Shown here: positions 11,101 to 23,777 of the stretch, piece after piece
How positions within the stretch are numbered: the first letter of the stretch is position 1
Layout: every line of letters begins with the position of its first letter
NCBI GenBank assembly: GCA_036852015.1
Contig: JAANDG010000011.1
Coordinates: 62,001 to 126,000 of the forward strand
From: Pelodera strongyloides
Taxonomy: Eukaryota > Nematoda > Chromadorea > Rhabditida > Rhabditidae
DNA: 64,000 nucleotides
Direction: 5' to 3'
Position numbers and translations under genes: made by a program
Notes under the pieces: generated by a model
The model's database searches: none
What the model saw: only the letters and a program-made list of their open reading frames with translations
Told to the model about the DNA's origin: nothing

Positions 11101-14100
11101 AACAAAGGTGAAGTAATGTAATATCACTAGCTTTAATTACATTATTATTGCATGCGTACATTGCAATAACAAAAAGGTGGGCATTTTCAGAACAAACAGC
11201 AATAGAGAAGTGTGAGAACGATTTGAAGAGGGCTGCAGCTCAGAACTTCACTGCGCCATATTGCGACTGTTCTGCGGGACAATTCAAACTAAAGAATGAT
11301 GGAGAGTGTGTTGGTGGGAACTTTTAATTTTTTTCTAAAATCACATAGAAATTGCTAATGAACGAATGCAAGCATCAAAGGAAAATAGCTCGTATCATTG
11401 TAGTTTCCTCATCGCTTCGCTATCGTGATTCCAGCAGCTACATTTCTTAGTAGAGATTTTTGTTTCGCTAGGTGAACTGAACCAAATTTTTATGCTCTAG
11501 ATGTAAATGTCTCGTTCTTTGCGGTGAACCTCACAAAACCATGCGGTGCAGCTGACGCGGAAGATTTCTCGGACGATGAACTGGCTTCAATAACTACCAT
11601 GAAGGTATGCAAATCTAAATGTTAGTTTAGCGTGCTGTATTAGAGATACAACTGAAATAAACAATAAGTATTTAGTTGACTTCGGCACTCCACCTACCAC
11701 TGTGCATCCAATCTGTCGATAGAAGTGGTCGAGCTGTAGTTGGCGCTTCTTGCAACGGTTGCACCCTGGATACTTTGGTAAGAATATTTCCTGCATTTTC
11801 CTCAACGAAGGATTTTCCACAAACTGAGAAAATACTTATGCAAACTTGATACCATGTTGCAAACATAATCTTTTCCAATTTCGTTTTTAGAGCAAATCTC
11901 TCGCAAATTTCGATGACCAGCCGGTTACAGAAATTAGCCAACTACATCTAAATTTGAACAAAGTCCCAATGAAATTAGACGGTGAGTTTGAATTACGCTT
12001 TACTTCATAATGTAGTGCGGCGCAGCTTGAATTTTCGGTAGCATAAATTAATCGATCTATGTTGTTTTAGCCGTTGGCATGGAAGTTTGTGAAGATAGCA
12101 GTTTGAATAACTGCCATCGATATGCTGAGTGTGAACCCTCGGGGTTGAGATTTCGTTGTCGGTGCAAAAAGGTAACTAATATGCTTTTTATTTAAAAAAA
12201 TTCTGCTTCGGTCAAATGTTTTTTTATATTACACATTGAAGCACGCCAAGCCACCTTATCCTTTTGAAACGTTGTATTCTTGAGCTTTCACAATTTAGGG
12301 AACAAACGACACATCGGATGGTTTGGGACTTGTTTGTGAAGGAATTCCAGAAGATGAAGAGTACGTTTAGTTACAGTAACCTTTATTTAAAATATCCTAC
12401 TTTCAGCAATTCGTCATCAGCTTTGTTTTCCCCTCAAAAATATCATTCGGTTATTTTCCAGCTGCATCTTCATTTTGGGTGTTTGCCTAATATTCTGGGT
12501 TATTCTTGCGCTTGGACTCCTCTTCCTGTGTCCGTTGATGTTCTACTGTTGTTGGGCAATATGGAAACGATGTGCAAAGTCGAAGAGGAGAGTGTCACCA
12601 AATGTTGCATTCAATACAGTCAGTTGTTGATTTCGGTACGATCGTTATCAAAACCAAGTTTACTCAAGAAAACATACCACAAATTTCCTTCAGAAACCAA
12701 CCGTTATTGACATTGATCGATGGGATCACAGCAACACAGCTCGTCTTCTACGGCAACATCTCGGACCGAGAGCACAAGGTCTTTTTGACGCTTGATGTTT
12801 GATGTGTTCTTGCTGGCAACAGAAAACAACTGTCGGGTGCTATTCGCTGCCACCCGACCAGACACCCATGTTCTCCAACATGAGCTTGTATATGGAATTT
12901 TTTAGGTGTCCTTGCAAGTGGCGAAGCGTTGCAGAAACTGCAGCTAAAGTCCATTCTGAAAACCTCAGACTCAACGGCTCAGATTCTCGAAGTTGCATCG
13001 ATTGAGGAAGATGCAAAACCAAGTAATTTCTAATTAACTTACGGGCTTTTTTCTAATTAACCCCAATAGTAATAATTATGGGTTATTATGCGTTATGTAG
13101 TCTCTCTCGGAATACTTGCGAGAAGATCAAATAATAGTTTGAGAAAAAGCAAATAGGTTAACTTTTCACTGACATAACTGCAGCTAATTCTCAGAGCCAT
13201 CTCCTGAACTTCCATCGCGTCCAACAACATTCGACGCTCCGCCCACTGCACGATCACTTCCAGGAAAAGAATCATCAATTGCTGAAGCATTAGAAGAACA
13301 GTTGCCACATGTGCTACCTCCAATGGCAAACAGAAGAGCAGAACTGGCACACTCTCCAACACCTCCTACAGCAGTGAGCTTTTCATAAACTTTTGGGAAG
13401 AATGTACGAAAAAAAATTGTCATCTTATTAAACAATTGTAATCACCCTTCATAAGTATGTATTCATTCACTGTTCAGCGCGGCACTCCTGTGCAATCTCG
13501 CAGCGGTTCGGCGCACACAGCAATGTCGGCGACTCCAAGATCGGCGGGAGCACATCCACAGACGGCCCCAGCATCTCCTGTGTTCTCTATCAAAGTACCA
13601 GTCGGCAGTAAAACGGCGCCAAGTACACCGCAGGGAAGTATGAAGGAGGACCGACCGCCGGTCTTCAACACCGGCGGATCACCTACAAGTAGCCTCGCTG
13701 TTTCGGAATCTCGCCAAACAATTGCAACTGTAAGATAATTATAAAACGCCTAGTCCCATTATTGTATCATCAGCAAATGTTGGTACTCGGCGCCAGACGT
13801 GACTGAAATAACATGGCCGCTATAGCTTTTCTTCTACTCTCCTTTGAGTTTGAGGGAAAATCGGCATATCTAATGCTTACAACTTTAGCAACCAACCTCG
13901 CCGGCACCTTCTGTTATGTCAAAACCCGGTGCACCAACAATCTGGGAGACCTACAGGGTACTGGGCGACATGTACGCCAAACCAAATACAGGTTAGCTAA
14001 TATGGCCCATGTGTTTGTAAAGAAGGAACATTATTTGTTCCTGCTATTTTTAAACACTGGACAGTATGGTGTGCCTTCCAGCTCGCGAAGACTCATCCGA

Positions 14101-17100
14101 TTCGCTGGAAAAATTAATCAATGCTCGGTATCCAACACCTGTGCCCAAACCACAAGGAATTTTGCCATCTCAAGACAAAAGGGAGAACGGTTCCAGCTTG
14201 CAAAAGGATGTCACACCATCAGAAAATATTCCAGGTACTTTCACTTCTTTTTATGAATTTCAATTTTGAACGTTAAGAAACGTTCGTATTTTTAACAATT
14301 TCCTAATTTAGGAACCGAGGGTTATTCAGAAAACCCACCTCCATTTGATAATGGTGTGGAGTTGCCCGTTGAGGCCTTAGTAACCGCGGAGGATCTTCAG
14401 GCTCCAGAGCTTGGAAATACTGAGCCAAAGGTATAACATCTAATCTAACGTGTTTATGACTTTCTTATTAAATTTGTGTGTAGGCGAATGTCAGCATATT
14501 TTGATGATCATTCTTCTTTACATTGTTTATTTGGGGTTTTGGGGGCAATATACATTTATTTAGTATTCACACGGCTCGGACATACTTGCCATCCTGAACA
14601 TTTCAGGGTGAGCCCCAGGCAGACAACTCGAGCCAACAGAGGTTAGCAGAAATGCTCGGAGTAACGCTGGATAACGTGCCCAGTTCGTCCGGCTCTCTTG
14701 AAAACGGGAAGAGGGATATTGCCACAGGATCACTACAGGCAGATGACACAGAAAAGACAGATTATGAACAGCGCTTGATTGCCCCTGCCAAAGTTGATCA
14801 CGTCGATGAAGCCGCCTTGGTGGAGCTAGCATTGAGAGGACTTGAGATCGAAGTATGTTGTTCACAGATTTTTGCAGTTAGACTAACAAACCAGTTCCGT
14901 TATCAGTAAGGGAAGTTGGAAAATTACGAAGATCGAGTAAAATATGTGGAGAAAATTTAATAATCCAACACCTTGTCAGGTTCCGGGTCAAATCGATTTA
15001 CTTGAGGCGTACAAAAATAAGCCAATGACATCTGGAGCGGTTGAGAATACTGTGACATCGTCTCCAGGTTCTGCAGAATACAACGTAAGTTTTGAATGCA
15101 AGCTATGCTTGATGGTTCGTGAAACAGTACAAAATGAGCTTTTAAAAGCAAACTCTCGTCAAGCTACTTTTTTTTTGCGTAGAACCGTGCGGCATCACTA
15201 AACAGTGGTCATCTTTCAGTCCCCGACGACGTCCGATCCATCACCACCTGGCCGCGTGAAGAAGGTTGATACATGATACAAATTAGTCAATCTCCTGACT
15301 TTTTATATATAGAACAAACGAAACGCTGAGCCACACCTACAAAACGTATAGAACTAATACGAAAATATTTCAGGGACCAACATTCCGACGAAAATGTCTG
15401 ATCGCAAAGCCAGTAAGAGCTGGACAGGGGTCGCGCTTGCCTGTACGATCCGACCTGTTTGTACCGAAGGGTGGGAAGCGGAAGAAGGTGAGTGGCATTT
15501 ATTTTAAGATAAGAAGCCCTTTTCATCAATAAAATAGTTATAATATATAAAAGAGCTCCAATGTATTAACAACCATGCTTCAGGAAAAGACCTCCCCTCC
15601 ATTGCACAGCATGCTACCAAAACCATCTGTATCAGCTGGCAAACCGCGCGCTAGAACCCTTCCACGCGGAGATGCTCTATCGACTGAAGAAGAAAGCGAA
15701 CTAGACGTAATACTCACCTTTTTTCTTGAGTTGGATAAAAAATGATATAGTTACAAGAATAATAATAATGTTGAAATATGTTGACTTTTAAGGACGCAAT
15801 TCATCGATTCGATCAGTCACTTCGTAAGCGAGAACAGTCGAGTTTACGACCACGACGACAAGATCTCGATATTCCGAGCAATCGTCGGCATAAGAAACGG
15901 AGGAAGCCGGAGAGACAACTGAGCAGTATAAGTGAAAAAAGTGCAGAGATTGGCGAAGAGGTCGGTGCATTATTAAAGAGCATCTTTCAGAAAAACGATC
16001 ACTTGCCGATCTGTATTTAGGTAATCACTTACTAAATAGGATGGTCGACGTCGACCCAGCGATTTTTTATGGTTCTAAGCGTCCTATATCACGAAAATAA
16101 AACCCATCACTTGCCTGCGTTAATTGACTGAGCCCAGATAAAATCATCGCATACAATTTTGGTCGTAGCGGGTTGTCATGTAATTTAATACTGACATTTT
16201 AACATCTTTCTTTACACCTATGTTCTAAAGAATACTCCCACTTCTAACTTTCTTTACACAACGTTTCAAATATTTCCATATCTAATTGCAGGTGCTGATG
16301 TCTCCTGACTACATAATGTCCGCACCGACGACAACGAGAGACCTAGCCGAATTCCAACCCATCCTGCCAGGCCGAGCAGAGGTGGAAAAGTGGAAAAGCC
16401 CAGACGCAAAGTGGACAAAGAAAACGGTACCGTTTTGATTACATAAAACCAGACTAAACTTCCATAAGAAAGAAGGAGACTTTTTTAATTGGTGTGAGCT
16501 GCGTGCTCGGAGTACTTCGCAGATACAACAGAGTCGTTTATCCTAACCCTTCAGAACCGTCTCGAGGAACCACAAAAAAGCTTCGAAGACACTTCTGATG
16601 TGGACATACCGAAAGAAGCGGAGCTGAAGAAGTCGATCCCGGTAAGAAATCAGTTCTCCAGTTAATTTCTTTACTTTGCGGTCTTGAGTTCCATTCCCTC
16701 TTAGAAGTTACAGTTTGAATTTCATTTAACTGCATATACTTCATCAACCTAAAATACTTTTCAGGACTCGGAGGATATAGACACCGGAAGGGTAAGGCGT
16801 CCAAGGCCCTCTACGCAGACTTCAGGTCGGAGTTACTTAAATGTCTATTCACAATTACCTACGTGCATTTCAGCATTGTTGGTTGCTCTTCTCCGTTAAC
16901 AAATCACTTGGTTAGAATTCAATTATTAACAATCTTAGCGAAAAAAAGTTTATTTTAGACATAAAAGAATTTTTTATAGAGCGGACTGCTCGCTCGCCGC
17001 CCCGTCAATCCAGCCTTCATAATATGAGGATGCAAGACATTGGGTTAATGGCAACAGACAAAGAACGAAAGAGCGACAAAGCTAAACTATCTCCATCGCC

Positions 17101-18799
17101 TTCAAGGAAGCCGTCGCGGTTCCGATCAAAGACTCCTCTAAAAATGCCACCTTTATCGCGTATGCTATCTTTTTCTTTTCCAATTCTTTCGGAGTTTTTA
17201 AGAAACTGCCAATGCTTCATATACAGATATTATATAACAATAACTAGCATATATCTTTACTTTTAATATATGTACTGCAGTACATGAAGTGGTCTAAATG
17301 TATAATTACCTTCCAGCCTCCGTGTCACCTTACCGTGAGGAAGAAGGTGGCCAATTCTTTCCGTTCACCGACCAAACGGGATCTCCTTACGGAATAGGAC
17401 CGTCAACGTCAAGAGATACTTCAACTGAGCCCATTTCTAAGGGAAAGGCCGAGCGACCAAGAACCCGGACTCTGAGTGGACGTTCAGGTTTTGCATTACA
17501 GTATTGGTATTGACTATTGATATGAACAGAATAACTTGCTTTTGACACGTATCGGCTTGCCGCCGTACAAAAGGTGTTGCACATTCACAGTACTTGTTTG
17601 TATGTATAAATTTCAGTTGCGCAATCTCTATCGGGCATGTCACTTGAATCAGGCATAACCAATAAAGCTGGAAATGACGGAACTGAACGAGGACGTGCTT
17701 CAGAACGGTATGATATCGGTCATAGGCACCTAGGCTGACATCGAACTAGTTATTTGGGGTTTGCCTCCTGCTTCTGAGTTAAAGGGATCAGCTCACCTTA
17801 AATTGTCTCTGTTTTTTTTGTTTCTTTATTTTCTATAAGGGATAATAAAAATTTGGAATACAAAAAGTAGTGTTCTATTTCAATACTCACGGAGATATTG
17901 GGTGATAAAGGGGTGGATTGATCGGTCCAAAATGGCAAAGGGTAATTGTCGTGCCTTGTTTGTATAGAGACAATTACCCTTTGCCATTTTGGACCGATCA
18001 ATCCACCACTTTATCACCTAATATCTCCGTGAGTATTAAAATAGAACACTACTTTTTGTATTCCATTTTTTCATTATCCCTTATAGAAAATAATGAAACA
18101 AAAAAACAGACACAATTTAAGGTGAGCCGATCCCTTTAATCAAGCCCTATTCCAGAAATCGTGGAGACGAGAAGGCCAGTCGATCTCAGAGTCGAACTTC
18201 TATTGATCGGTCATCAACAATTGGAAGAAAGGTATGTCAAATGATCATTTTTTAAACTATTATAAGTTGTAGCAAATAAACTGCGCCGCGTAGCCGCCGT
18301 GATCCTAATGGTACATCTAGATCGCGTCCCGTCGTCATCTACAAGACTCCCACCGTTCACCGTCCACGTCAAGGGTTCCGCAAACTTCAAGAGAATCTAA
18401 ATCCAAGTCCTGTGAAGATTTATGCGATTGGTGCAAACATGAAAGTGATTCGAGCGCCTTCTATATGCCGTCTATAAAGTAAGTTTTTCTATTTTTATAT
18501 AAGAATCTTGCTTCCCAACTGCACCACTCACACATAGTATTCCTTCCGCCACAGCACAATCACCGGACTACCTGGAGCTGAACAATTATACCTTTTTTCT
18601 CACAATACTATTTTTCAGGTCTCGTAAACAGGCGGGATTCTACTCCGAGCGAGGGACCCCCTCCTTTAGATCATCGAGTAGTCTGAAAAGCATCCGTAAG
18701 ACGCAATCTCAATTCGACGTTTCTCCTTACTACGATCCAAAGACAGATTCCAAGAAGCCACATAAGGAGGGGCTTTGGTGGGGTAAGGAACACGCATAG
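5165..18799 (+). CDS. Type I membrane protein with LDLa-like and EGF-like ectodomain and very long Ser/Pro-rich tail
   Basis: About 37 exons that join in frame, roughly 1,860 residues: 5165-5215 (weak), 5832-5957, 8691-8813, 9008-9124, 9299-9784, 9929-10027, 10100-10225, 10307-11080, 11191-11313, 11501-11604, 11676-11777, 11891-11981, 12071-12171, 12299-12360, 12462-12618, then 22 tail exons from 12694 to the stop at 18797-18799. Exons 5832 and 9008 encode LDLa-like modules ending DGKPDCPDGSDE and DGKADCLDESDE; these ectodomain exons are phase 1. Exon 8691 is Cys-rich (YVRCGPYCVEIKYLGAC). A Pro/Thr-rich stretch follows (9299-11080), then EGF-like Cys patterns at 11191 and 12071 around a domain I do not recognise. 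Exon 12462 encodes the membrane span followed by WKRCAKSKRR. The cytoplasmic tail is Ser/Pro/Arg-rich without a recognised domain and ends KEGLWWGKEHA. No signal peptide was found, so a 5' exon is missing. Family name not recognised; likely a cell-surface receptor or adhesion protein. Confidence 0.88.
6125..6920. repeat. Unclassified GC-rich repeat region in the LDLa-gene intron
   Basis: The region starts with a 13-bp GC-rich hairpin: GGGCTAGGCGCGC at 6134-6146, loop GATA, then its complement at 6151-6163. It contains two CCCCGCCCCC boxes near 6704 and 6728 and ends near another GGGGCTAGGG at 6898-6907. Base composition differs from the flanks. It may be an unrecognised element; no target-site duplication was found. 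Confidence 0.35.
7644..8617. repeat. Perfect 292-bp inverted repeat (foldback) with 390-bp spacer
   Basis: Bases 7644-7935 and 8326-8617 are exact reverse complements along their whole length as far as I could read. Spacer 7936-8325. The structure lies inside the large intron of the LDLa gene, just upstream of the exon at 8691. No transposase frame and no clear flanking duplication were seen. Confidence 0.92.
17783..18135. mobile_element. Intronic foldback MITE, TTAA target
   Basis: The arms are near-perfect reverse complements of about 165 bp meeting at a short loop near 17960. Ends AGGGATCAGCTCACC / GGTGAGCCGATCCCT are flanked by TTAA at 17779-17782 and 18136-18139. It lies wholly in the intron between exons 17617-17707 and 18156-18231 of the LDLa gene, only 20 bases from the downstream exon. 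Confidence 0.9.
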
Positions 18800-18841
18800 C
18801 GCAAATCACACTGTCAGTTGACACATGAAATCCCGTTCTGA

Positions 18842-19010
18842 AAGGCTCCGTGACACTTCAAACAGTCTACTCGAGTACCAGTTGACCTTATGGAACTCAA
18901 CGGAATACGTATTCAAAATGAAATCAAAATGATAACGATAACATATTGTTGGATAACGATAACAACATAGGCCCTCACGAGTAGACTGTTTTGAAGAACC
19001 ATGGAGCCTT
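18842..19010. mobile_element. MITE with AAGGCTCC ends
   Basis: Left end AAGGCTCCGTGACACTTC and right end ending AACCATGGAGCCTT are imperfect inverted repeats; both arms contain CAGTCTACTCG. It begins about 43 bp after the LDLa-gene stop codon and would lie in its 3' UTR. Confidence 0.7.
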
Positions 19011-20018
19011 AAAAATGCCTCTTATTGTTAGTAGTCTTATTCTTTTGTTGATGTAATCATTTATTCACCGTGCTCCTACTCATTTTCATTTTTTAAGTTC
19101 TCTCCTCAATACTTTGGCTTTCATTTTATTCCGTTGTCTTTCTTCCTCAAGTGATTATTCCAGGATTTCTTTCCTATTTCTTTCATAATTTCTTATTTCC
19201 CAATTTTAAGCTTTAGTTTACGACTCACATATTTACAACGATTCTCAGCCACATGTGGTGAACGTATGGGTACAACAAGTAGAATACAATAGTACACTTA
19301 GATCTCATATTTGATTAAAGTTTAAGCAACATGTGTATTTGTACGTAGCTGTGCATGACTTTTTTGATGATAAGTCTCTTTCAAGGAAACAGTGTCAAAT
19401 AAGTTTTTGAATAACCGAGCGCATATTATTATATTTTTATGTTAAAAGAATTGATATTTACGCACAGCTGCCAATAAATATTTCTTCGTAAACGTTCAGT
19501 CAGTGCACATCTTTTGATCACGGCGTTGTCTCACTATTTTGCTTGCCTACACTTTCTAGAATAATTGTTTTCCTTTTGCTACAGCACTTTCAACAATTTA
19601 AAATTATTTATTATTAACATGGCATGGAGGAAAGAAAGGCCGTAAATTAAGTAAATAGTTTACATGTGCGACACCATACATATACCTAATGAGTGACGAA
19701 ATCTAATGACACCAACAGCAAACCAACATATTACACTATATCTATATGTATTAATTGACAACCCAACATAATAAGTGAAGTGTGCCACGGGTATGGAAAA
19801 CGTTGATGACAATTACATAGAAAGTATTCCAGTGATATTAAAGCGGTATGGATCGCATAATTACCAACTGAGCCGTCGAATCCACGAAAAAGGTGGCAAA
19901 AGATGCCAAGTCGTTATTTTATAATGGAATTGCTTGTGTATTCCGCTAAGACCAAATGTCCTTCTCAACAAGGTTACCTTAGCTTAGAGAAAAAAGAGTA
20001 TATAACAATTAATATAGA
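19011..20018. other. Intergenic spacer between convergent genes
   Basis: No coding exon recognised. AATAAA near 19474 could serve the plus-strand gene. This is the junction of the plus-strand gene at 5165-18799 and the minus-strand gene ending at 20019. Confidence 0.45.
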
Positions 20019-23000
20019 TTATCTTCCACGACCCCTTCCGCGAGTTGAGCCGCGTCCACGAGATGCAGCAGTACGTCCACGCGAAGCACTGCGCTGCTGA
20101 CTGCTACTTGCCATACTGCGTTGACTGCGTTGCGAACTTCTTCCTGATGCTGTTTTGTTTACTAGCTAGCGAGATACAATCGATTTACGTGCATTTTACT
20201 TCTAAATACTTTACTTGTGATTTAATATCTTGCTTTGTGCGTGGTGAGCATTACATGCGATAACACCTTTGTCCTGAAAAACGTTGACGTATCTGGTGTC
20301 GGTTGCTAGCTACTAAACTGCGTATTTTTCCCAGGCCATCTGCATGTCAATAAAGTTTGTCTACCTCTGCTTGTGCTAGTTGTTGCTCCTTTGCTCTCTC
20401 TCTCTCTCGATGATGTGCTCGGCTTTCCTCTGGACGTTTTCGCTGTTCTTCTAAAAAAAAGATTTTTTTTAAATGAAATACAGTATTTGTCCCAAAAAAT
20501 GGGCAGGCCTTAACAACTGCCAATGGTCAAATGGGGCCAATGGTTAGCCTGTTTTCGGCTGTAGCGCACTTGTCCCGTGCGAGAGTCGGCTCCGACAACG
20601 TTGAACCACCACTCGGCGAAGGAATAAACCGCCTGGCCCTATCCCGAAGAGGCACAACCATCCCCAGCCCCTTCCTACAAAATAATACTATTCTAAAGTA
20701 CAAATATAAAACGAACCCTTTGGAAGTCGACGAAGCCATCTTCTTACTGTGCGAGGATTTCTTCTTGGCGGCAGGCAGATTTTTGTCAGACCCATCGTTA
20801 GAAGAATCCTGAATGAGGTTAACGGTTGGATTTTTTACATCAAAGGAGAACTCAAGTTTGCGCTTTTACAGAATGCATCATACATTATTTGAGCCTACTC
20901 CCGAGCACAGAATTGATACAGTATAAAATAGTATAGCTTACATGGAAAACTACGTACATGCTTGGACAATAATAATTCTGTAGAAACAAAAAATAGCAAA
21001 TAAAAAAGCCCACCATTGCCGTGGAGCATTCGTCTTCTTCGGAAACCACCTAAATTATTTAAAACTTTCTGAGGAATTTACGAAAAGCTGGAGGAACTAT
21101 TATCATAAATAGCGCCGGTTGGCGAAACGGACATAGCAATTGATAATGGTCGATCCGCAAAACAATCAGTACCATAATCTTTTCAATTAGTGAGCCGATT
21201 TCGACAGCTTCACATAAATTGTCCACCCAATGGAGATTCCTGAGAGGCAGATCAGGCAGGACATCGGTACGGTGCTTCTAAATAAAACTACAATAAATTA
21301 CAAAGTATAAACTACAATAAAACTAAAATAAATTACAAAGTATGAACTACAGTAAACATCATCTTGCTACGTTATGTTGTTTAAGCTAAATAGATGTTCA
21401 TGCACTGTGGCGATTCACATTTTGCGCCAACATTTTGGGCTACCACATGGTTTCGTGTCATTTTTCAAACGTAAATTGATTTAAGATAAAGAGCTCACAA
21501 ATTTGTCCTTCCCAACGAATTTGTTATGAATGTTGAGCGGTCCGTCAAATTTGATTTTCTTTGGATCCAAGTGCGAAGGGCGCAAATCTGGCTGAAACAG
21601 ATTGAACTTTGCTACTAATCCAAAATTTTCCTTACTTCTATTTTTTCCTTACCCCTTATAAAGAAACACACACAATAACGCACACACACACGCACGTACC
21701 CGCACACACTCACGGACGCACACACATACACGCAGTCACACACACACACACACACAAATATACACAACACATACATACACACACCCACGAACGAACGACA
21801 CACATACACACATACAGAGAGAGAGAGAGAGTTTTTCTAACTAGATCACTGCACAGCTCGCAGGTCGCATTGCATTGACAAAACTACGAAGAAAGCAACT
21901 TTTGGCAACAACTAACGTCGATCTCACGATCACATTGTTCCATCACGGCAAATTGATGTGGCGTCTTGATTGGATCTGTAGTATTAGGGCAGTTTATGGG
22001 ACAGTTTAGGTATTTCGTGTCTATTTTTTTACCCACCACGACTACAGAAGTCGTATTTTCTTAACTGATTGTTGATGGTGTTGTGTATGCAATTTTCTAT
22101 CTTCGATCTTTATGAGTTACTAATAATATCCATCCTACATTATTTTATTTTTCACAATTTACTTTTTCTGGTAGTAGACTTTTTTGCGTTTCGCATTTAT
22201 ATTTGTGCATCGGAACCACACAATTTAAACACTTTTATTGCTCGAAATAAACCATTTTATTGCTCGACAGAATTCAGAATCGACAAAACTAGCCCGTTTT
22301 CATGTTAAGATCAGTAATAATAAATACAATCAATAAATCAATCAATACTGTGCTACAAGAATATTTTATAATGTTTGAATTTTGCATGCGGGAGCGGGCC
22401 CAAATAATTGATGTGACAGCCAAAGAATGTTAAAGTAGGGGTCCTCGTCAATTTCTTGGGGCATTCCTAAAATTAATAAGATGCAAATTAAATTGTCATA
22501 TTTTATTTTTTATAATTTGTATTTTAGAGCTTTTAGAAAGTGTTGTGAACTGTTAAATGGTCTCGGAATTTTATTATTTGTACAGGAAACGGTTAGCTTT
22601 AACTACCGTTTTTGTCGATTCTCAGTTCTGTCGAGCAACAAGTTCTGTTTCATGAGAGTGAGAAGCGGTGTTAAAGGGAATATGTAGGCACTCAAAATGA
22701 GCAAAACAACTGCGAAACTAGAGTTTCCACACCAGACATGAATTTAAGTAGGCGACTGAATATGTAAATTCGAATATTCTCATTTGCATGCAAATATGTC
22801 GATGTTGCATGCTATGTGCCTATGCACACATATGCAAACATTTTTGCTCCATCAGCACTGCCGTGTAAGCCAGGGGGTCAAGCAACGCGTTTACTATGGA
22901 AAAGATGAACTTTGAAAATCATTTTCTTTTAAATGGGAAACTTTTAACAATTTTTGTTGTTGTTTCCTTAATGAGGAACACACATTCTATTAATACAGCT

Positions 23001-23680
23001 TAACTTCAAAAAGGGCATACATATTCCCTTTAAAGCGAAATGCCAGCTCCTTTGGAAAATTTGCATATGATAAGCAAATCCTATGTATCCTATGCTAATT
23101 TTGTACGATTACCGTGGACGATCGTACAAAATTAGCATAGGATACATAGGATTTGCTTATCATATGCAAATTTTCCAAAGGACCTGGCATTTCGCTTTAA
23201 AGCGATATAACAGTCGGTTTTTGAAACGTATTTCGGACAACTATGTTCCATAAGATTAGTATGCAAATTAATGTAGAATTCGCAGCTATCGCGTTTATGT
23301 AATAAGGTTCAATTTGCACATAATGCATCGGAAGAAACATATCGTTCGGCTGCATTAGTTATTTATGACTGTTCCGCGTTCCGCGTAACTCCATAAAGAA
23401 CAACTGAGCTACCGTTTCCTTGGCTCCAGGAGAATAATGACGCTTCAAAACCGGCTGTTAAACGGCTTCAAGAAACATACTACGAATGTACGAATAAATA
23501 TACAAAACTTACTCTCCATCAGCTGCATAATCTTACGCCGTTCGCGTATTCTAAGGAACACTAACATCGTAACTAGTGCGCAAATCATTAACACGCCACC
23601 AACCATTCCCTAAAATAAGCATTGGCAAATTGGAGTAATTTGTTTGACAATTACGTACTATAAAGCAAATTAGGCAATTG

Positions 23681-23777
<97 letters not shown>

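Noticed and set aside
21609..21878. Frames made of Thr/His or Val/Cys across the CA tract
   Set aside because: Pure translation of a microsatellite, open on both strands. The same applies at 23551-23869.
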